Assembly: GCA_963971305.1 (NCBI GenBank)
Contig: OZ020307.1
Location: 51,705,702 to 51,769,701 of the forward strand
Origin: Arcuatula senhousia
Taxonomy: Eukaryota; Mollusca; Bivalvia; Mytilida; Mytilidae
Direction: 5' to 3'
Length of the DNA: 64,000 nt
Part shown: positions 28,701 through 43,700 of the stretch, piece by piece
Numbering within the stretch: the first letter of the stretch is position 1
Layout of the letters: each line of letters opens with the position of its first letter
Notes under the pieces: model-generated
The model's input: only the letters and a program-made list of their open reading frames with translations
The model's database searches: none
Told to the model about the DNA's origin: nothing
Program-made: the position numbers and the translations under genes

Positions 28701-31700
28701 TACTGTGGATTCTTTCTTTTTTTGTGGGTACCAACTTTCGTGGTTTGATAAAAAGGAGTTAGTTCGTGGATTCTTAAATTCTTAGTTCTTAAGCCTGTAG
28801 CTTACAGATCAATACTAAATCTCCTTTTCATGGGGTATCAAATTTCATTGGTCAAGGGTACCCACAAAAACCATAAAAATTGATAGCACACGAAAAATAA
28901 TGAAACCACAGTAGTAAAACTACCAAATTAAAGATTATCAAGCTCAAATGTCAATGAAGACTGGATAAAACCAGGCAAAGACAACAGAGAAAAAAAAGAA
29001 GATTACAATGGTCCTGACTAGATACAACCATTTCACAAATGGTGGGTTAAACCAGGTCTCTTATCTCAAGACCTTCCCCTCCCAGCAAGATGTTAGAATC
29101 TAGTAAGAACACACAACACAGCATTAATGATATACTGTCCCATAGTTTAGGTCATTAATAAAGCTATGCTGTCTTACTACCTTAGTCTTCTACCTTAGTA
29201 CCTTAGTCTTCTAGAATGTTAAGATAAAAGCTACAACATTTTACTGCCTTAGCCCTACAGGTCATTTAAAAAAAACACTATGCTGACTTACTGCCTTAGT
29301 CCTTTATAATGTTAATCATAGATAAAACAGATAGATATAGAAATAGATAGCTACAACATTTTACTGCCTTAAACCTATCCAGTTTAGGTCATTGATAAAA
29401 AGCTATGCTGACGTACTGCCTAAGTCCTTTACAATGTTTATCATAGATAAAAGCTACAGCATTTCATTGCCTTAGCCCTTCACACACGCCTGGGAAACTC
29501 GCAAGTCTCAAACAAATATTGTTAACCGGAAGTTTATTGATACTAAGTGAAAGAACACTTATTGCAAGAATCAGAGAATGTCACTCCATGTGAAATTTGT
29601 CATAGATCTTAAATATACCAAAAATAATAGTTAAGCCTGTATTTTAAGCCAGAAATCGTTTTTATATTGTCAAGGCGATTCTATTATCCAGAACAAGTCT
29701 GGATTTATGGAAAAATGTAATTTAACGTTATCAGTTGAACAAAATTAACTGTTTTTGCTTTATTTACAATTATTCATCAAATATATGTGGAGTGACATTC
29801 TTCGATTTCTCAAGTTTATTACATTAAATGTAAATCACAAAATTCTGGGTCCCGGAATTTTGGTTGCAACTTTTGAGTTTCCCAGGCGTGTCACAGTTTA
29901 GGTCATTGATAAAAGCTATGCTGACTTACTTCCTTAGTCCTTTACAATGTTTATCATAGATAAAAGCTACAGCATTTTACTGTCTTAATCCTACCCAGTT
30001 TCGGTCATTGATATAAGCTATACCGACTTACTGATTTGATATTAACACCTGGGGTCCACTGTATAGTGTATGAACAGCTGGTGGAATCATTACAGTTATT
30101 TTCTGATTTAGCCCAGGACAGGATGACGTATGTAGAACCTACTTCATTGACCTTGAACTCCTTTGGTATAGATGGGAGAGTTCCTGAAACATGACCATGA
30201 TTATTTAAAAGTTGAGTGAAACCCCTGAGTAAATAAATATTCTGTCTTAACCTGACTGAATTTCGAGTCCAGTGATTATATTTCTTGCACATTCAACAAA
30301 ATAATTCAAACAAATTTGTAAATCTATAGGAATGGTAAAGACTGGTTTCACTATAATGGAATTGTCATCTAGTAACTTTAATACATAAGCATATATAATA
30401 TGAGGATATATTTAACAATTTACCAAATAACCTGGTCATTCAGGAGTGCAAGTAGCACATGAATGAATTGTACAGGTTGTTCAGTCACAAGTTGATTATT
30501 TCCCATAATCGATCTTGAGATTTGTTATACTATTCATTACATAGATTAAACTACTATTGTGGCTTAATTAATTGCTGAATTCTGAAAACTTTTTAATCAG
30601 GCACAACGGTTTTCAACGTTATAGATAATATCATAGTTAACTGCCAATAACATTTATTTACACTGATTAAAATAAACGATTTCTGTTCACTAAGAAATTT
30701 TATTATTTCACTGCTATCTATGTAAAAAATACATTTCCTTAAATTCTTTTAAACAAGATTAAGCTATTGTTTCTCTTCTGAACTTTCTTTCTCTTTCATG
30801 AATAACCTCTTAAAAGCAAGAGTTCATTGTTAATCTCTTTTTCATATTCTTTGGCATGCATTAATTACATTTTTCAAAAAGAATTATCTTAATAAATAGA
30901 TATAAGAACTTACTAGCTCCTTCTGTGAAACATGTGACAAACATTCGTGTGTAGCTGAGACAAAGCTGAGAGACAGGATTGTTGGGGTCCATCTTAGCTC
31001 CCCAGCAGTAAGGTAGACAGGAAGTGGGGACTCCAGCAGCCTTGCAGCACGACGAATGGTTCTTACCATCTGAAAAGAAGATCTTATGATTTTATTGATA
31101 AAGGTTTGCTTATATTTGTGTAATGAAGTATCCTGATTTCATGTCAAATACTTTTACAGTACAGAATATGTGGCTTTGAATTATTTTATTGATACATAAT
31201 GACACCAAGAATTCTTATCATTGATTTGTTAAAGTTAAAATTAATCTAAACTAAACATCTCAACAGTTTAAGGCCATACAAAATTAATTTTTAGCTTCTC
31301 AGGTCATTTTTGCAAAACAGAACAGGCAGGGAGTAGCGTTTCTCCCAATCATGTTTGGCATGGTGTTGACTGTTGAGAATTCCTATATAAGTCTATGAAC
31401 CACTGGCATAAGTTATGACTGTGGAGAATTTGTATACAAGACAGTCTTCTTATCACTAGAATAAGTAACGACTGTGGAGAATTTGTATACAAGTCTACCT
31501 ACCACTAGTACAAGTTTCACTGTGGAGAATTTGTATATAAGTCTACATACCACTAGCACAAGTTACTACTGTGGAGAATCCATTATAAGTCTACGTACCA
31601 TTAGCACAAGTTATGACTTTGGAGAATTCATTATAAGTCTACTACCACTGGCACAAGTTACGACTGTGGAGAATTTGTGTATAAGTCTACCTTCCACTAG

Positions 31701-34700
31701 CACAAGTTACGACTGCGGAGAATTGGTTTATTAGTCTACCTACCACTAGCACAAATTACGACTGTGGAGAATTTGTATATAAGTCTACCTACCACTAGCA
31801 CAAATAACGACGGTTGAGAATTCATATATAAGTCTACCTACCACTGGCATAAGTTATGACTGTGGAGAATTTATATATAAGTCTACCTACCACTAGCACA
31901 AGTTACTACTGTGGAGAATTCGTATATAAGTCTACCTACCACTAGCACAAGTTACCACTGTGGAGAATTCATTTATAAGTCTATGTACCACTAGCACAAG
32001 TTACAAATGTGGAGAATTCGTATACCTACCACTAGCACAAGTTACTAATGTGGAGAATTCATTATAAGTCTACCTACCAATAGTGCACATTTCAACTAAG
32101 GAGAATTGGTATATAAGTCTACCTACCACTAGCACAAGTTACTACTGTGGAGAATTCATCTTCACATTGTTGAGGGTTAGAGAAGGCATTCCCAGTCTGA
32201 CAGTATGGCAAACATTGATCAGATATGTTATGGTTTGTACAACATTCTGCAACAAAATAAGATAATGAAAACATACATAATTTTTTTTTTGGTTGCCATG
32301 TTTGCTAAATTCAATCTAAATGACTTTTTTGCATGACTTTGCATTAGTTTTCAAGGTCATCTTTTAGGTTCAATTAAATACGAAACCTGCATATTTGCAC
32401 TTTTTCATGAATTTGCATTGCTCACAGATGTAGAAAAACGAGTACTCCAAGAAAACTTACAGTAATTCTATGTTTACAGAAATTGACGACGGATTGAATT
32501 AAAACTTAATGAACATGTTTTGGCTAGAGATCATATTGACTTGAATTGTATGGCATATATTTTTAAGACATTACAACATTTCTTTATCTTATAAGAATAA
32601 CTCAACTTAAATTATTTTATAACTTTGACAACAACTTGTTGTCTGTCATTGAACAAAATAATACCGAAGACAGGTTGTCACAAAAAAAAAAACAACAAAA
32701 AATCTGTCCAATTAAAACATGTCCTGATTTTATTAAACACGAGAAAGTGAGCAACCGACCTGAAATCAGATCCCATGTCATGGGACCCTATCATGATGCT
32801 GTATATCAACTATCAAGCGGCTGTAATTAGAAGTTGCTGAGTTAAACTGTTAGGAAAATTTCCCCACCTGCCCGCCCACCCAACGCCAGACATTCATCAT
32901 TTATTACCTGGATTTTTCGCTCCGTGAAATCCGGCCAACAAGTTTAATCTTAACCAACCATATTCAAGAATATTCATTACAGTCTTCAAAATAAGGCTGG
33001 ACCTACTGGAAATATCCAGTTAAAATTGGTTCCGTCCAGTTAAATTTTGCATTGATTTGTATTAAACATATAGGAAAAAATTAGCAAATTTTATGAAAAT
33101 AGGCATTCTGTCCACTGGACTCCACTTCCTAATTTCTTTGACTGTCGTTAGATGTTTTAAGGTTGTTTTCATTGACAATTTTGAAATAGGTAACAAATCT
33201 TTTTTAGGCCTTTTATTTCATAATTACCTTCCTGTGAAGACCAGGAAATTGGACCAGTTATATTTGGTTTTTGTGCAATAATTTCTGAAAAAAAAATTAA
33301 GAATCATTAACATTACTTGGAAACTTCTCATCAAAGTTATGCTGCAAAAAATGTACATTTATAAATAAATAAAGTTGAGTTTTAAACAAATTAGAGCTAC
33401 ATGACACACATATACATGGTAGTCATAATTGTCCATATTAATAATCTTCACTTACTGTGGATGTATTCATTTTGGTGAGTATCAATTTTCCAGGTTTTGC
33501 AAAAAAAAAGACATTTTGCTAATTTTTTTTATTTCCTGGTTTCCACATGTTCCTTAATGTAATGGATGAAGAAGTACATATTGATGGATTTTTATTTTTA
33601 CGATTTTATAGACACCAACAAAAACCATGAAAATTGATTCCCAACAAATAATAATGAAACCGCAGTATTCCAAAAATTCTGAAACTTACTTTCAAAGTCA
33701 CAATCCCTTGCATAAAAATCCATCTGGATTTTAGGCAGCATGTGACCATATTTCCCATAAAACACCACACATGCCTTCATGGAATCAGTATAGAGGAACC
33801 CAGTGCACTGTTCTCCAGGAAACGTGTTGAGACAGGTCTGTTTACACTGTTCTACGGTCTGGTCGGCATATCTACGAGTAATTAGAACTGTCTGTGGGTC
33901 AGGACTCATGCTCATGTACTTCGTGAAGGTATCAGAACAGTTGAAGGAATGATCTAAAAAAAACATGTATTCTGAGAGCATTGCATAGTCCCTATGGTTC
34001 AATATCTAATATGAGACAGGCACACCTGTTAGAGGGACATAAGTTGTAATTTTGGACTTGGTTAAAAACATTTCTTTTGCCCTACCTTGAACCATATAAT
34101 GTCTATAATATACAGGGTTCCCACTTTTTTCATGACTAAAAATTCAACGTTTTTTTCAGGACTTTATAAGGGTATTTTAGTCATTTACAAGGATGAAAAT
34201 AGTCCTCAAAATGATAGATCCTGATATTTTTTCATACCATTTTTCAAAAAACAGCCAAAAAAGTGTCATAATATAAAATTCAAGGGTTTTTCAAGGATAT
34301 GTTTTGATTTTTTAAAATTCAAGGACTTTTAAATGTCCTTGAACTAAAAAATTAAATTAAAGAGTTTTTCCAGCTTTCAAGGATGAGTGGGAACCCTAAA
34401 TATAGAGAGTTGAGATTCTGGTGATCCAGCTACTCACAGAGGCAGTGTTTTTTTTTTTACAAACTCAGTCTAATATCATCACCATTCAATAACAATTTGT
34501 ATATATAGAACTATAAAAAGGGGTCATCTGACAACTTTGATCCAGAGGAGACTTTTGTAAAGATTTTGATTCTTAAGAGCTTAAATTCCTATGGATTTTT
34601 CTATCTGTTATAGTTGCTGAGGTATAAGCCTTTTAAGTGATTTTACCTTAAGTTTTTTTTTTAGTAACAGGGGCCATGTTTTTGATCAAAACATTTCAAC

Positions 34701-37700
34701 ATGAGGATCGTTTTTTGCCAACATGTCAAATATCATTCCTGCAAGGTTTCAGAAGAGAATATTTTTGAAATTGTTAATGGATAATGACAACTGATAATGA
34801 AAAACCCAGGAAACTAAGGAATGACACATGTCAACAGACAGACTGACTAGAAACTGTTATCAAGTCCCCTTTTACAGGTAGGGGACTAATAAAAAGCACA
34901 TGCTGATATACAATAGATAATATATATTATATAGCAGGTAATTTTATGACGGCTTTATTTGGGAATTTTATAATAATAAAAAGGTTTTTAATTCAATCCA
35001 GTGTAATTCATTTTTGTACTCTTTAAATTTTGTAAAATAAAAGGTTACATGGCACACTAGAACTGAAACTTTATCTTGCTAAAAATATAATAGATCCATA
35101 TTACATGCATAAATTTTATGAAATTCCTTGAAAATTAAAGGTATTTAAGTGATAACAAGCCAGTGACGGAAAGATACATGCAAAACAGAGGCAAAGATAA
35201 AAAGAGCCCTGGCATTTATACGTATCCGTTTCACCTTAAAAAATTATTCATTTAAACAAACTTACCATCAGGAGGAACATAAGTCCTGATAGAAGGACTG
35301 GGTATACTGTATCCCTGATCATTTCCAGCTGACACGGAAACAGTATAAGTATATCCACTCTCCAAGTTCTGTATAATGTAAGGAGGTTTGTTTACCTTCA
35401 CATACTTCATCTGGAAAGGAAGAAAAAAATATCATTCAGACATTTTGTATATCAAATTAAACTGCTATTAAGGTTTTATAAGTTCTCATGGGATACAAAT
35501 TTTGTTGTGTGTGTTAGAAAATTACAAAGTAATTGTAATTGAAATACAAGAACAGAATTCCTGGGTTCCCCAGACAAAGTGAAGAAAATTCTAGGTCAGT
35601 TTGTTAAACAGGAAGTAGATAAGCAACAGTTCCAAAAATGCATCCCACCATATGGGACCCTTCCTGAAGCTTCTTATCAAATATCAAAAGCCTTCAAATG
35701 ATAAGAGGCTGAGAAATTTGTTGTGAAAAAAAATAGTTTCTATTTTTTTCCCCTTTTGGACCCCTTACATCTAAACAGAAAAGGTGGGTCAAGAAAAAAT
35801 TGTATCCTCCATTTTGTATCCAATATATGACCAAAATTAACTTCTAAAAAAAATTTCTAAATCGGACCATAAATAAAAATTGTCACATTTTTGCCCCCTT
35901 TGGGCCCCTCGTTCCTAAACAAAAAGAGAGGGAACACCCAAAATCATCCCCACCCTTTAGTTTATGGTGAGTAACACTACTGTAAAGTTTCATTGCATTC
36001 GGTCAACCAGAACAAAAGTTATTGTGGAAAAAATTTAAAAAGTCACTTTTTTTGCCTTTTTGGGCCCCTTTTGTCTAAACGAAAAGAGAGGGGACACCCA
36101 AAATCAGCCCAACCCTTCCTTTTATGGTATGTAAAATTACTGTAAAGTTTCATAGCATTCGGTCAACCAGAACAAAAGTTATTGTGGAAACAAATAAAAA
36201 AGTCACTTTTTTGGTCCCTTATTTCTAAACGACATTATAAAATGCCCCCAAAAGGGGAGGTGCACATCTTCAATATATCTGTAATCACTGTGTAAAATTT
36301 CAGAGGGATCTAGTGTTTGGTTTTTGAGATTCAGATTACACAAGACAGGCACCCCATAGTGGGACGGACAGACGGATAGACAGACGGACGGAGTGACCCG
36401 ACTACTAGACCTGCTTTCGCCTTCGGCGACGCAGGTAAAAATATGTTTGAAACAAAACCTTACTGTTATATTCATTTTATAACATTTCCCGTACTTTTTT
36501 CATGGGAGATAATTTGTATGAAATGTGTAGGGAAAATTCAGTTTTTCCAATTTATTTTTCGAAAATTAACGGTGACCCCATGATTTTATATGTTATTTTC
36601 AAAGAACTAACAAAAAGTGATGTTTTGACAAAATTTAACAAAAATCTATCATGTGAAATTTGAAAAAAAAATATTTAAACCATTTTTCCCTTTATAATCT
36701 TTGTAAAAATAGCCAAATTTGAACTGTTTTTGATCAATTTTCTACAAAAATTAAGCATGGTGACCTATTCTTTTTATTTTATATTTCAAACATATATACT
36801 TAGATACTTCTTATGACCAAATTTTAAAAAATTCTATCCTACCATTTTTTTACCATTGTACTACCTTAATTGCGGCTGAAGACATAATTTTTTTTAAAGT
36901 TTGTCTATAGTTACCATATTTCGCCCCTGATAGACATAGTCATAGTGTACTTTGTAGTGGTCACTGGCAGGACCACCATCAGGGGGTGACCACGTCAGTT
37001 TAATGGAGTGTGTAGTAGTATCCTGTATGTAGACATTGGAAGGTGGCCTTGGTAAAGTCACTAAAAAATAAATATCATAACTGAAAACATGTACAAGACA
37101 ATTTCTTCACTGATGTGTTTTTCATATAAGAACATACCAGAATTCACAAAAAAAACTTCCTGAACCCATTTTGACAATTGATAATAGTGAGATGTGAAAC
37201 AAATGCTCATGTTTGTGAAACAACCTTAACAAACCTAAGGCAGAATTGAAAAAATCCCAAATTTATTACCAATCACAAAACTTTCCTTAAATACTTGTTT
37301 TATCCAAGGTGTAAGAAACATATTTGTCCAAAAAAATTTCACAGATTTGCAAAAGAGTTTTCATTTTCTCCATTGAACTTAAATCACTGTAAACTTTTAG
37401 ACTTGTACTACTTCTAATTTTTTACCAGTAAACAAACTAGATAATGTGGCTATGAGCCACAGGATGGCCCTCCCGTTCTTGAAATATCATTGACCCTCAA
37501 TGTGTATTACCTGGGATATGGACCTTTACCAAGAAATTGATCAAAAGTGTTCATGTGTAAAATATAGGTTGCGGTGACCTTATTTCTGATGGGTGGTGCC
37601 ATGTACCAAGACTCATGGAGAAGTGAAATATTATTGACCCCTAACATGTAGTATTCAAGATATGGACCTTAACAAAGAATTTAACCAAAGTCATTCATGC

Positions 37701-40700
37701 GTAAAATATAGATCACAGTGACTTCATTTCTAGTGGACGGTGTCACTTTACCCAAGACACATCTAGTGGTGAAATATCATTGACCCCCAACATCTAGTAT
37801 CCAAGTTATGGACCTTAACCAAGAACTTAACCGAAGTCGTTCATGCATAAAATATAGATCACAGTGACCTAATTTTTATTGGGTGGTTTCATGTTACCCA
37901 AGACACATCTAGTGGTGAAATACCATTGACCATCAACATGTAGTATCTGAGATATGGACCTTTACCAAGAACTTAACCAAGTTCATTCATGCGTAAAATA
38001 TAGGTCACAGTGACCTAATTTCTAGTGGGTGGTGTCACCTTACCTAAGACACATCTAGTAGTGAAATATCATTGACCCCCAACATCTAGTATCCAAGTTA
38101 TGGACCTTAACCAAGAACTTAACCGAAGTCATTCATGCATAAAATATAGGTCACAGTGACCTAATTTCTAGTGGGTGGTGTCACCTTACCTAAGACACAT
38201 CTAGTAGTGAAATATCATTGACCCCCAACATCTAGTATCCAAGTTATGGACCTTAACCAAGAACTTAACCGAAGTCATTCATGCGTAAAATATATGTATC
38301 AGTGACCTAATTTTTAGTGGGTGGTGTCACCTTACCTAAGACACATCTAGTAGTGAAATATCATTGACCCCGAACATCTAGTATCAAAGTTATGGACCTT
38401 AACCAAGAACTTAACAGAAGTCATTCATGCATAAAATATAGGTCACAGTGACCTAATTTCTAGTGGGTGTTGTAGCCCTACCCAAGACCCATCTGGTGGT
38501 GAAATATCGTTGACCCCCAACATCTAATATCAGAGTAATGGACCTTAACCAAGAACTTAACCAAAGTGTTACGGACGTACGTACGGACGTACGGATGTAC
38601 GGATGTACGGACGTACGGACGGACGGACGGACAAGGGTAAAACTATATGTCCGATCCACATACGTGGTCGGGCCATAACAAGAGTATGTCCATAAGACAT
38701 AATGGTCCCATCTCAAAACATTTGAGAGGGACGGAGGAACCGACATGAACCATATATGAGGGGGCCAATGGGTTTATTTCGTTCTCCGTTATTGGCAATT
38801 TTTATTTTCCGTGAATTGTGATTTGTTGAAATATTTTTCCGTCCATCGTGATTGGATATTGCACGTGAACCGTTCTGAGCAAAGTATTTTGTCCATTATT
38901 CGTTTTAGGCATGATTTACAGTAATTTTATCCGTGAACAAAAATTTAGCAATATTTCAGTGTTTCTTTATTTGCATTTTTTATTCTTCGTGATTCGTGAT
39001 CAAGACCCCCCTATATGTCCCTTACTTCCATAGATGGGACATCAAAATAGTTGACAGACAGACAGATGGACAAATTCAAAACTAAAATCTATTCAGTCTT
39101 CTTACCAACACCCTCTCTGAAACACTGTGTTATATCTGGGGTATTAAAAGCACACATAGCATCAGCTCCTGAGTAGTCTCCCTTACATATTGGGTGACAG
39201 TTTGACGGAATAAGTCTCCTGGCACAACAGTCCGTGTGATCTCGTCCATCTGTAATGAATTAAAGTCAAACATGTCAATTCTGAATCCTGACTACACCAG
39301 GAAAAATTGCTTCTGACTATATATATAGAGGTTTTATTGAATTTTACAATGTGTGGTTTGATACATGTTTTCTCTAATTTTCGTCCGATCTATCAACCTC
39401 TCAACCAGTGTTGGAAAAATATTTCTCACCTCTAGTGAGAAAATTGTTCTCAGCGTAATTGCACGTGCAATTGATGAGCGACCTTTTGCAATTTCTTACC
39501 TGTAAACATTAGAGAAAAACCTTCTACAACTTAATTCTCGATGATTATGGAATTTCTAACATCTCGAGAAATAAATTTGATATTCTAATCGCTCGGCAAG
39601 CCTCGCCATTAAAATAATCAAATTTATTTCTCTCGATGTTAGAAATTCCATAATCAACTCGATCGCGTTGTAGAAGCTATATTTTTATTATAGTATTTTT
39701 TTTATTACATAGTAGAATGCTGTATACTGTGTACTAATTGTTGTACAGCAAGTTGTGCAATAAAAGTTTGTTTTATAAAAAAAAATAAATGTTTTTTATT
39801 ATAAAAAAAAAAACATTCCCCCCAAAAAAAAGTTTAGTGCAGGACACCCTAATGATCATTCATACCAAGTTTCATTAAATTCTGTTCAGTAGTTTAAGAG
39901 AAGATTTTTGAACTAGAGGCTCCCAGGAGCCTGAATCGCTCACCTGATCTCTTATGCCAAAGTTTGAATAAATTTCACAAACTTTCAAGTATACAAAGTT
40001 GCAAAACAATTGCTTCAGTGGTTTCAGAAAAGATTTTTGGAAATCATTTAAATTAATAAAAAAAACAGTTAAAGGGCAATAACTCCTATATGAACCTTTT
40101 GATGCTGAACAAGAAAAGTTGCTTGGGATTTTCTCTATCTCTTATACTTTTCGAGTTATAAGCCAAAAACAATGGTCTAACCCCCTGTTCTATTTTTAGC
40201 AATGGCGGCCATGTTGGTTGGTCAACGTGTTTATAATTCACAAACTTGGTAGAGGACATCCTAAAGATCAAGTGTAACAAGTTTCAAGCAATCCCTTCAG
40301 TGGTTTCAGAAGAAGATTTTTGAAAATCAGTTAAAATTAATGGAAAAAACAGTTAAAGGGGAATAACTCTTAAATGGCTGATCTGACAATTTTGACCTTA
40401 AATCACTTAAGTAGATCTCTATGAGCTTAACAATTCTGCAATGCTAACTTTTCCTCTAGCTCTAACGGTTTTCAAGATATAGTCCAGAAACTGCAAAAAT
40501 GGTCAATTTTGATGATAAAAGGGCAATAACTCCTATAAGGAGTCGTTTCATAACTTCGACTCAATGAAGAGATTTGTAGAGCTTTTGATACTGAAGAAGG
40601 TAGGTTGCTTCGGATTTTCTCTATCTCTTATACTTTTCGACTTATTAGCCAACAAGGAAATGTGTCAAGATGACACTGATGCCCCGCTGGCAAATAAAAT

Positions 40701-43700
40701 AAAACTGTTATTTTTACCAAATTTGCTAAGTCCAAGGGCCCTAATTTGGGTCAAAATCATTGGACAAGAACGAAACTCGAACTTGACCTGTAACTCATCA
40801 TGGTAGACTCACATACCAAAAATCTTTTGAATATATGCAAGGATGTGGAAAAAAAGTGCGGAAAACTTTTTTTAACAAAATTTGCTAAGTTCAAGGGCCG
40901 TAATTTAGGTCAAAATCAGTGGACCGGAACGAAACTCGAACTTGACCTGTAACTCATCATGGTAGACTCACATACCAAAAATCTTTTGAATATATGCAAG
41001 GATGTGGAAAAAAAGTGCGGAAAACTTTTTTTTTACAAAATTTGCTAAGTTCAAGGGCCGTAATTTAGGTCAAAATCAGTGGACCGGAACGAAACTCGAA
41101 CTTGACCTGTAACTCATCATGGTAGACTCACATACCAAAAATCTTTTGAATATATGCAAGGATGTGGAAAAAAAGTGCGGAAAACTTATTTTTACAAAAT
41201 TTGCTAAGTTCAAGGGCCGTAATTTAGGTCAAAATCAGTGGACCGGAACGAAACTTGAACTTGACCTGTAACTCATCATGGTAGACTCACATACCAAAAA
41301 TCTTTTGAATATATGCAAGGATGTCGAAAAAAAGTGCGGAAAACTAAAGTGTGACGGACGGAAGGACGGACGGAAGGACGGACGAACGGACCGAAAAACT
41401 ATATGCCCCCCAACAAAGTTGGCGGGGCATAAAAACAATGGTCTGACCCCCCTGTTCTATTTTTAGCAACGGCGGCCATGTTGGTTGGTTGACATGAATA
41501 TAATTCACAAAATTGGTAGAGGACATCCTAAAGATCAAGTATATCAAGTTTCAATGCAATCCCTTCAGTGGTTTCAGAGAAGAAGATTTTTGAAAATCAG
41601 TTAAAATTAATGGAAAAAAACAGTTTAAGGGGAATAACTCTTAAACAGCTGATCTGACAATTTTGACCCTGAAATCATTTTTGTAGATCTCAATGAGCTT
41701 AATAATTCTGCAATGCTAACTTTTCCTCTAGCTCTAATCGTTTTCAAGATATAGTCCAAAAACTGCAAAAATGGTCAATTTTGATAATTAAAGGGCAATT
41801 ACTCCTATAAGGAGTCGTTTCACAACTTCGACTCAATTAAGAGATTTGTAGAGCTTTTGATGCTGAAGAAGGAGGGTTGCTTCGGATTTTCTCTATCTCT
41901 TATACTTTTTGAGTTTTAAGCCAAAAACAATGGTCTGACCCCCCTGTTCTATTTTTAGCAACAGCGGCCATGTTGGTTGGTCGACATGTATATAATTCAC
42001 AAACTTGGTAGAGGACATCCTAAAGATCAAGTATACCAAGTTTCAATGCAATCCCTTCAGTGGTTTCAGAGCAGAAGATCTTTGAAGAAAAGTTAACGGA
42101 TGACGGAGGGACGACGGATGCCTAACGATGACAAAAGCTCACATGACCCTTCGGGTCAGGTGAGCTAAAAATTGTTAACAGACGACAACAACGACAGACG
42201 ACGGACCCCAAGTGATGGCAATAGCTTAATTCAGTCCAGGTGAGCTAAAAAGTTGTTCAAAGGCTTGAATTAGGAACTTGTCCAAAAACATGACTTTCTT
42301 TCAATATCTATTGTAATATTTACTGGAGTTAATGGTAGTAAGGACAAAGTTATAATATACATTAGGCAATTCTATGACACTATAACATGTTGGAACAGAG
42401 GACAAAACAAAGATAATAAAACAGTACTGGGTGATCTTAAAATCAGAGATATTTTGTTCAAATAACTAGAGGCTCCCAGGAGCCTGAATCGCTCACCTGA
42501 TTTCTTATGCCAAAGTTTGAATAAATTTCACAAACTTTCAAGTATACAAAGTTGCAAAACAATCCTTTCAGTGGTTTCAGAGAAGATTTATGGAAATCAG
42601 TCTAATTTAATAGAAAAATACAGTTAAAAGGCAATAACTTCTATTTATAAGGACCTTTTGATGCTGAACATGAAAAGTTACTTCCAATTTTCTCTATCTC
42701 TTATACTTTCGAGTTATAAGCCAAAAACAATGGTCTGACCCCCCTGTTCTATTTTTAGCAATGGCGGCCATGTTGGTTGGTCTACGTGTATATTATTCAC
42801 AAACTTGGTAGAGGACATCCTAAAGATCAAGTATACCAAGTATCAATGCAATCCCTTCAGTGGTTTCAGAGATGAAGATTTTTGAAAATCAATGTTAATT
42901 TATGGAAAAAAAAAAAGTTAAAGGGGAATAACTCTTAAACGGCTGATCTGACAATTTTGACCCTGAAGTCATTTTTGTAGATCTCAATGAGCTTAACAAT
43001 TCTGCAATGCTAACTTTTCCTCTAGCTATAACGGTTTTCAAGATATAGTCCAAAAACTGCAAAAATGGTCAATTTTGATGATTAAAGGGCAATAACTCCT
43101 ATAAGGAGTGGTTCCACAACTTCGACTCAATGAAGAGATTTGTAGAGCTTTTGATGCTGAACCAGGAGGGTTGCTTCAGATTTTCTCTATCTCTTATTCT
43201 TTTCGAGTTATAAGCCAAAAACAATGGTCTGACCCCCCTGTTCTATTTTTAGCAATGGCGGCCATGTTGGTTTGTCGACATATATATTATTCATAAACTT
43301 GGTAGAGGACATCCTAAAGATCAAGTATACCAAGTTTCAATGCAATCCCTTCAGTGGTTTCAGAGAAGAAGATCTTTGAAGAAAAGTTAACGGACGGACG
43401 GACGGACGGACGGACAGACGCTTAACGATGACAATAGCTCACATGACCCTTCGGGTCAGGTGAGCTAAAAACAAAGCAGGTTGATTAAAAAACATAGAAA
43501 AGACAAAATATCTTAAAATCTATCAACCAGTAAAACTACATTCTTTGCATGTACATTAATTTTTGTGGATTGAAAATCAAATGTGCTTTTCTGGGCAAGC
43601 CCTCGGGTGACCTTACTTTCTCGGGGAAAGAAACCACTGGGTGATAATTGTATAAGCTCACGTGGCCTTTGGTCAGGTGAGCTAAAAAGTATGAGCGAAC

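Noticed and set aside
31474..31734. 86-codon plus-strand repetitive frame
   Set aside because: It is the antisense of the ~50-bp exon-end array.
33598..34002. Single 134-codon gene on the minus strand
   Set aside because: Only 33690-33953 is coding; both ends of the open frame are intron read-through around the PAN exon.
38453..38746. 97-codon minus-strand frame with RPSVRTSVHPYIRTSVRTSV
   Set aside because: It is the ACGGACGT tandem tract of a dispersed repeat.
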